A stretch of 10,016 nt of DNA from JAKASX01 sp035534495. Its GTDB lineage: Bacteria > Acidobacteriota > Terriglobia > Acidiferrales > UBA7541. Position numbers and translations under genes: made by a program. Below the pieces are notes generated by a model. That model made no database searches, was not told the origin of the DNA, and was given only the letters and a program-made list of their open reading frames with translations. Positions 5,906-10,016 of the stretch are shown here, piece after piece; the first letter of the stretch is position 1; the number at the start of each line of letters is the position of its first letter. Location of the stretch: contig DATLRW010000240.1 of NCBI GenBank assembly GCA_035534495.1, positions 1 through 10,016 of the forward strand. The letters are read 5' to 3'.

Positions 5906-7318
5906 TCAGATCCCTCGCACCTTTGCCGCGGCAGTCTCGAGAATGCGGCGCATGGTTTCGCCGCTGCCCGTTTCCGCGTAGACGCGGAGCATCGGCTCGG
6001 TGCCCGACGCCCGCACCATCACCCAGCCGATTTCTCCCAGGTAGACCTTGAGCCCGTCCATGTCTTCCCGGCCGGAGATCGGCCAGCCGAACAGGCCTTC
6101 GAGCCGGTCGTCCTGAAACAGTTCGATGGCCCGTTCCTTTTGCCCGGGGCGCAGTTCTAGGTCCATCCGGCCGTAATGGTGCTCGCCGAACTCCTCGTGG
6201 AGCATGGCCACCAGTTGACCGAGCCGCAAACCGTGCCAGGCCATCACCTCGGCCAGCAGCAGCGCGCAGACCGAAGCGTCGCGTTCGGGCAGATGAAACC
6301 GGAACCCGATGCCGCCGCTCTCCTCGCCGCCCATCAGCAGGTCGTGCTCGAGCATCAGCTCGCAGATATATTTGAAGCCGATCGGGGTTTCGAAAAGCTG
6401 GCGGCCGAATTTGTGGGCGATCTTGTCGACCAGTTTCGTCACGGAAAACGTTTTCGCGACGTCGCCCTCGAGGCCTCGCGCGCCCGCCAGATGCCAGAGG
6501 AGAATGGCAAAGCACTGGTGCGCGTTGATGAAGCGGCCGCCCGGGTCCATCGCCCCGACGCGGTCTCCGTCGCCGTCGGCCAGGAACGCCGCGTCGTAGC
6601 GGCCGCTTTCCATGGCCAGCCGGGCGGGCTCGACGTTTGCGCCCTCGATCGGCTCGGGATTTCTGCCTCCGAACAGGGGATCGCGCTTGCCGCGAATCTC
6701 CTCGCAACTCACCCCGTTGCGCCGGAACAGCTCGGGAACGATTCCCATCGCCGAGCCGTGCATCGGATCGAACAGGAACCGCAGCCCGCTCGAACGCAGC
6801 CGTTCCCAATCGACCAGCTTTTCGAGCGCTTCCCTATACGGCGTGACGATATCGATGGAGGCGACCGCGCCGGGCCGTACGGGCAATGCCGGAATGCCTT
6901 CGTCGTACACGCGGGCCAGTTCCCGCTCGATTCCGCCGATGATGGCGGGCGAAGCCGAACTCCCGTAGCTCGCTTTGAACTTTACGCCGTTCCACCGGTA
7001 CGGATTGTGGCTGGCGGTGATCATGATCCCGCCAGCGGCCTGGCGCTGGCGCACCAGCAGCGAGAGGGCCGGGGTGGGGCAGGCGGCGCTCGAGAGCCAG
7101 ACGGGAATACCCGCGGCGGCAACCGTTTCCGCGGCCGTTCGGGCGAACCGCTCCGATCCGAACCGGTTGTCGTAGCCGACCAGCACGCCCGCATCGGGCC
7201 GCTCGGCCCGCGCGATGTGCCTCGCAAAGGCCCGCGCGGCCAGGCGCACGTTCGGCGCGGTAAAATCCTCGGCGATGATGCCGCGCCATCCGTCGGTGCC
7301 AAAATGGATTCTTTTCAT
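5906..7318 (-). CDS. manB: Phosphomannomutase/phosphoglucomutase (alpha-D-phosphohexomutase)
   Basis: The enzyme interconverts hexose 6-phosphate and hexose 1-phosphate through a phosphoserine. The 470-residue protein has the four-domain family layout: FGTDGWRG at 6-13; the phosphoserine loop TASHNP (101-106) with Ser103; the magnesium loop DGDGDR (248-253); the sugar-specificity loop GGEESGG (330-336); and the phosphate-binding RASGTEP (436-442). All catalytic elements are intact. Sequence alone does not separate mannose from glucose use. Its place between manC and manA upstream and the rest of the operon downstream argues for mannose-6-phosphate to mannose-1-phosphate, so the symbol is by context. 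The ATG at 7318 has no clear Shine-Dalgarno sequence, and the possible promoter just upstream would give a nearly leaderless transcript. Confidence 0.92.
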   Translation of the reverse strand: MKRIHFGTDGWRGIIAEDFTAPNVRLAARAFARHIARAERPDAGVLVGYDNRFGSERFARTAAETVAAAGIPVWLSSAACPTPALSLLVRQRQAAGGIMITASHNPYRWNGVKFKASYGSSASPAIIGGIERELARVYDEGIPALPVRPGAVASIDIVTPYREALEKLVDWERLRSSGLRFLFDPMHGSAMGIVPELFRRNGVSCEEIRGKRDPLFGGRNPEPIEGANVEPARLAMESGRYDAAFLADGDGDRVGAMDPGGRFINAHQCFAILLWHLAGARGLEGDVAKTFSVTKLVDKIAHKFGRQLFETPIGFKYICELMLEHDLLMGGEESGGIGFRFHLPERDASVCALLLAEVMAWHGLRLGQLVAMLHEEFGEHHYGRMDLELRPGQKERAIELFQDDRLEGLFGWPISGREDMDGLKVYLGEIGWVMVRASGTEPMLRVYAETGSGETMRRILETAAAKVRGI

Positions 7319-7327
7319 CGCGCCAGC

Positions 7328-7355
7328 AGTATACGGCAGGCCGTTCGGCTGCGAA
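7328..7355 (-). promoter_or_regulatory. Possible internal promoter ahead of manB
   Basis: On the minus strand TTCGCA (7355-7350) and TATACT (7333-7328) are 16 bases apart, four and five matches to the -35 and -10 consensus. Initiation about seven bases on would be near 7321, only about three bases before the manB ATG. That fits the absence of a ribosome binding site and suggests a leaderless message. The match could be chance. Confidence 0.35.
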
Positions 7356-7366
7356 ACCCGGCCGAA
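7344..7366. repeat. Inverted repeat in the manC-manB gap
   Basis: TTCGGC (7344-7349) and GCCGAA (7361-7366) form a six-base stem with an 11-base loop. The loop covers the presumed -35 of the internal promoter. It could be an operator or an RNA structure; function is unknown. Confidence 0.4.
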
Positions 7367-7369
7367 TGA

Positions 7370-7386
7370 CCATTGTGGGGCAATGG
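7370..7386. repeat. Hairpin just downstream of manC
   Basis: CCATTG (7370-7375) and CAATGG (7381-7386) are perfectly complementary around a five-base loop, 11 bases after the manC stop. No T-run follows on the minus strand, so it is not a classic terminator. It might slow polymerase or protect the 3' end of the upstream message. Confidence 0.4.
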
Positions 7387-7397
7387 ACGATTCCAGG

Positions 7398-8522
7398 CTA
7401 TAGCAGGGATTTGCGCTTCAGCCGTTCGAGTTCCTTGACGATGCGGCCGACGTCCTGGGCCCTCTGGCGGGGGCAGATCAGGATGGCGTCGCCCGTCTCG
7501 ACCAGCACCAGGTCGCGCACCCCGATGGCTGCCACCAGTTTCCCCGGCGCCCAGAGATAATTCCCTTCGGCGTCGAGCGAAATGAAGGGGCCGGCGGAAA
7601 CCGTCTCTCCCGGCTGTTTCGCTTCGAGTTCGTACACGGCCGCCCACGATCCGATGTCGCTCCAGCCGACGCTGGCCGGCAGCACCGAGACGCTCGCCCC
7701 GCTTCCGGGCCGGCTGGCGGGTTCGAGCACCGCATAGTCGACGGAGATGTTTTCGAGACGGCGGTAAACGCGGCCGAGCCGGGATTTGTAGCGCGCCGTC
7801 CCGATCGATTTGTCGAGGCCCCCCAGGGCCTTCTCGGTCGCCGGCAGGTGCCTCGAGAGCTGATCGAGAAATGTGGATACGCGCCAGAAAAACATGCCCG
7901 CGTTCCAGAAATAGCGGCCCGAAGCGACATAGCGCCGCGCCAGCGCCGGCGCCGGTTTCTCGGTGAAACGCTTCACGCGAAACGCGGGCATTCCACGAAA
8001 GCGGCCGGCCTCGGCGCCGCGTTCGATGTAACCGTAGCCGGTTTCCGGCTGGCTGGCCGTAATGCCCAAAACGACAAGCGTGCCGGGCTGCGCGGCCGCC
8101 TGCAAAGCCGCCCGCAGGATGGCCCGGTAACGCTGCTCTTGCCGGATCACATGATCGGCCGGCAGCACCGCCATCAGCGCGTCGCGCTGTTCCCGGCGAA
8201 TGTGCACGGCGGCGAGGGCAATGGCGGCGGCGGTATTGCGCCCTTCGGGCTCGACGAGCAGATGCGAGCGGGGAAGGCCTGGCAACTGCCGTCGCACGGC
8301 CTCGGCCTGTTCGGCTTGCGTCACCACCCAGAGCCGGGAAGCGGGAAAGAGAGGCGCGATGCGTCGGGCCGTCTGCTGAATCATCGTCTCGCCGCCGGCC
8401 CCACTGGCACCCGCATTCGCAATAATGCTCAGAAGCTGCTTGGGCGTGCGCGTGCGGCTGCGCGGCCAGAACCTCGTGCCGCGTCCGCCGGCCAGAATGA
8501 CTGCGTGCGCCTCCGGTTTCAT
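7398..8522 (-). CDS. manC: Mannose-1-phosphate guanylyltransferase
   Basis: The enzyme makes GDP-mannose from mannose-1-phosphate and GTP. The 374-residue protein is a monofunctional nucleotidyltransferase. The signature AGGRGTRFWPRSR is at 11-23, followed by PKQLL (27-31). Then come EPEGRNTAAAI (91-101), PADH (121-124), GYGYIE (162-167), FTEKP (186-190), WNAGMFFW (206-213) and VGWSDIGSW (285-293). It lacks the C-terminal cupin isomerase domain of bifunctional type II enzymes, which fits the separate manA next to it. A Gly/Ala-rich stretch around 35-44 looks like a short insertion after PKQLL. The ATG at 8522 overlaps the manA stop as ATGA, so translation is probably coupled; no strong ribosome binding site is visible. 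Confidence 0.95.
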   Translation of the reverse strand: MKPEAHAVILAGGRGTRFWPRSRTRTPKQLLSIIANAGASGAGGETMIQQTARRIAPLFPASRLWVVTQAEQAEAVRRQLPGLPRSHLLVEPEGRNTAAAIALAAVHIRREQRDALMAVLPADHVIRQEQRYRAILRAALQAAAQPGTLVVLGITASQPETGYGYIERGAEAGRFRGMPAFRVKRFTEKPAPALARRYVASGRYFWNAGMFFWRVSTFLDQLSRHLPATEKALGGLDKSIGTARYKSRLGRVYRRLENISVDYAVLEPASRPGSGASVSVLPASVGWSDIGSWAAVYELEAKQPGETVSAGPFISLDAEGNYLWAPGKLVAAIGVRDLVLVETGDAILICPRQRAQDVGRIVKELERLKRKSLL

Positions 8523-9574
8523 TCGAAAAAGAACCCGGCCATTTCCTGGGGCGTAACGTTGTCCTCGCGCAAGCTTCTTTTGAGCGATGCCAGATCGGGC
8601 AGGTAGGCTCGCAGCAGCGTCGTGTCCACGCGCGGCTCCAGCCGGCAGCCGTCGCTGTCGGCGGGAACGAACCAGACCTCGCCGTGATGAAATTCACGCC
8701 GGTTTTCTCCGGCCACCAGTTCTCCTTCGCCGCCGATAAAGATCAGCAGATCGAAATGCTCTTTCGCGGGGGGCAGGTCGAAGGGCTCGACGAACCGCCA
8801 TCGCTCGGCGGCGAAATGGCGGCACGCGGCGAGATAGGTGACCTCGACTGGGCCGCGGTTTCGCACGACGGGCCGGGTTTTCCCTCCCGATGATCCGCCA
8901 AACTGAATCACGTCGAGCGCCTTCTCCACATGCAGCTCCCGTGGGTTTCCCTGGGCATCGACGCGGTTGTAGTCGAAGACGCGGTAGGTCAGGTCGGAAT
9001 ACTCCTGGATTTCGCACAACACCTGCCCCGGCCCGATCGCGTGAACCGTCCCCGAGGGCAAATAGATCGTTTCCCCTTCGCTCACCGGCAGCTTGTTCAG
9101 CGTCTGCTCCGCGGTTCCGGCTTCGATCGCCTGGCGAAACGATGCCTTGTCCATGCCTTCTTCGAGGCCCACCATCACCGCCGCCTGGGGCTCGGCCGCC
9201 ACCACGTACCACATCTCCGTTTTTCCCCGCCCGCCCGCTGCCGCTTCATGCCGGGCGGCATAGGAACCGTCAGGATGCACCTGGACGGAAAGGCTGAGCT
9301 CGGGAAACAGAAATTTCGCCAGAATGGGGAATTCCCGCTCGCCCGCCAACCGGGTTCCCCTCCAGCCTATGGGCATTGTTCGCCATGCCTCGCCGAGCGT
9401 TTTGCCGGCGAAGCGGCCCTCCAGGAACCGGCAGTCTCTTCCCGTCAGCCACACCTCACCGACCGGCTCGGGCAGCTCATCGGTCGCCGGGTATACGGGA
9501 TCGAGCCGGCGCCGGCCCCATATCCGGGGCACCTGGCGAGGCTCGATTCGCGCGGGGAGTGCGTCGCCTCTCAT
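8519..9574 (-). CDS. manA: Class I mannose-6-phosphate isomerase
   Basis: ManA interconverts fructose-6-phosphate and mannose-6-phosphate, linking glycolysis to GDP-mannose. The 351-residue protein is close to the short Bacillus-type class I enzymes. Zinc ligands are visible as QVHP (98-101: Gln98, His100), Glu120 in KTEMWYV and His178 in GTVHAIGPG. EYSDLTYRVFDYNR (191-204) contains the likely catalytic arginine, Arg198. The C-terminal cupin half is present. The ATG at 9574 overlaps the aminotransferase stop and the stop overlaps the manC start, each as ATGA, giving a tightly coupled trio. The product is passed to the phosphomannomutase and then to ManC, the gene directly after it. Confidence 0.95.
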   Translation of the reverse strand: MRGDALPARIEPRQVPRIWGRRRLDPVYPATDELPEPVGEVWLTGRDCRFLEGRFAGKTLGEAWRTMPIGWRGTRLAGEREFPILAKFLFPELSLSVQVHPDGSYAARHEAAAGGRGKTEMWYVVAAEPQAAVMVGLEEGMDKASFRQAIEAGTAEQTLNKLPVSEGETIYLPSGTVHAIGPGQVLCEIQEYSDLTYRVFDYNRVDAQGNPRELHVEKALDVIQFGGSSGGKTRPVVRNRGPVEVTYLAACRHFAAERWRFVEPFDLPPAKEHFDLLIFIGGEGELVAGENRREFHHGEVWFVPADSDGCRLEPRVDTTLLRAYLPDLASLKRSLREDNVTPQEMAGFFFE

Positions 9575-10016
9575 GCGCTCAGAAAATCTCTCATGCGCCC
9601 CAGACCCTCCCGCAATCGGTCGACCGCAATCGAGTAGGAAATTCGCAGGTGTCCCGGGGCGCCGAATGCCTCGCCCGCGACGGCCGCGACGTGAACCTCG
9701 GAAAGCATCTCGGCGGCCAGTTGCCCGGTATCCACCACGCCCTTTTGCTCCCGCAGGGCGCGCCCCCGCGCCGACCCGGCGACATTCGGGAAGACGTAGA
9801 AGGCGCCCTCGGGCGCCGGGCAGGTAATGCTTGCAATCCTGGACAGTTCTTCGATCGCCACCGCGCGCCGCCGCGCATATTCCACCAGCATCCGCTCGAC
9901 GGCGTCCATCGGGCCGGTCAGCGCTTCGAGCGCCGCGTATTGCGCGATCGAGGTGGGGTTCGAAGTCGTCTGGCTCTGCAATTTGATCATCGCGTCGATG
10001 ACCGCCTTGGGCCCGA
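9571..10016 (-). CDS. Class I/II PLP-dependent aminotransferase, 3' part (aspartate aminotransferase-like)
   Basis: Only the last 148 or so residues are in the window; the gene enters from the right edge. The visible part opens with GPKAVIDA and continues in the same frame through MIKLQSQTTSNPTSIAQYAA, a block typical of the bacterial Ib aspartate aminotransferases. It then shows PEGAFYVFPNV, AGEAFGAPGHLRISYS with the arginine that normally binds the substrate alpha-carboxylate, and a C-terminal helix. The PLP-binding lysine lies beyond the window. An ATG at 9990 is internal and not the true start. The stop overlaps manA by four bases. Function is probably aspartate or a related amino acid with 2-oxoglutarate. 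The link to mannose metabolism may be only operon sharing. Confidence 0.88.
   Translation of the reverse strand, partial: GPKAVIDAMIKLQSQTTSNPTSIAQYAALEALTGPMDAVERMLVEYARRRAVAIEELSRIASITCPAPEGAFYVFPNVAGSARGRALREQKGVVDTGQLAAEMLSEVHVAAVAGEAFGAPGHLRISYSIAVDRLREGLGRMRDFLSA

Noticed and set aside
7315..8697. 460-codon minus-strand ORF overlapping manC
   Set aside because: It is in a different frame from manC, has no family motifs, and is rich in Arg and Ala as expected of a high-GC shadow.

Overview
The window is GC-rich bacterial chromosome, densely packed with housekeeping envelope genes. Every gene but one lies on the minus strand. It reads as a Gram-negative organism with lipid A. The order fabZ-lpxA-lpxI-Gfo/Idh oxidoreductase, with LpxI instead of the LpxH of enteric bacteria, suggests Acidobacteriota or a deltaproteobacterial-type lineage. 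That placement is an inference from gene order and protein character, not from a search. I see no mobile element, tRNA, rRNA, CRISPR array or phage gene.

Right block, minus strand, 10016 to 3887: the 3' end of a class I/II aminotransferase, then manA, manC, a phosphomannomutase/phosphoglucomutase (manB by context), an M48 (Ste24-like) membrane metalloprotease and a divergent PhzF-family protein. ManA, ManB and ManC together convert fructose-6-phosphate to GDP-mannose. That nucleotide sugar feeds O-antigen, exopolysaccharide and glycan synthesis. The aminotransferase/manA, manA/manC and M48/phzF junctions are 4-base ATGA overlaps, and manB is 13 bases from the M48 gene. Only the manC-manB junction has a real gap (79 bases), which holds two inverted repeats and a possible promoter.

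Middle, 3099 to 3886: one plus-strand MarR-family regulator, convergent with phzF and divergent from fabZ. The 212-base divergent region has a perfect TATAAT facing fabZ, a TATGAT facing marR, and a terminator-like hairpin.

Left block, minus strand, 3098 to 1: fabZ, lpxA, lpxI, a Gfo/Idh/MocA oxidoreductase starting with GTG, and the first codons of another gene leaving the window. FabZ and LpxA compete for the same (R)-3-hydroxyacyl-ACP pool, LpxA begins lipid A synthesis, and LpxI cuts UDP-2,3-diacylglucosamine. The oxidoreductase is the open question, because a related family (GnnA) modifies the LpxA substrate in some bacteria.

I see no clearly new multi-gene system. The best leads are the PhzF protein with altered active-site motifs, the oxidoreductase in the lipid A operon, and the regulatory region between marR and fabZ. 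The many long ORFs opposite these genes are high-GC shadows.
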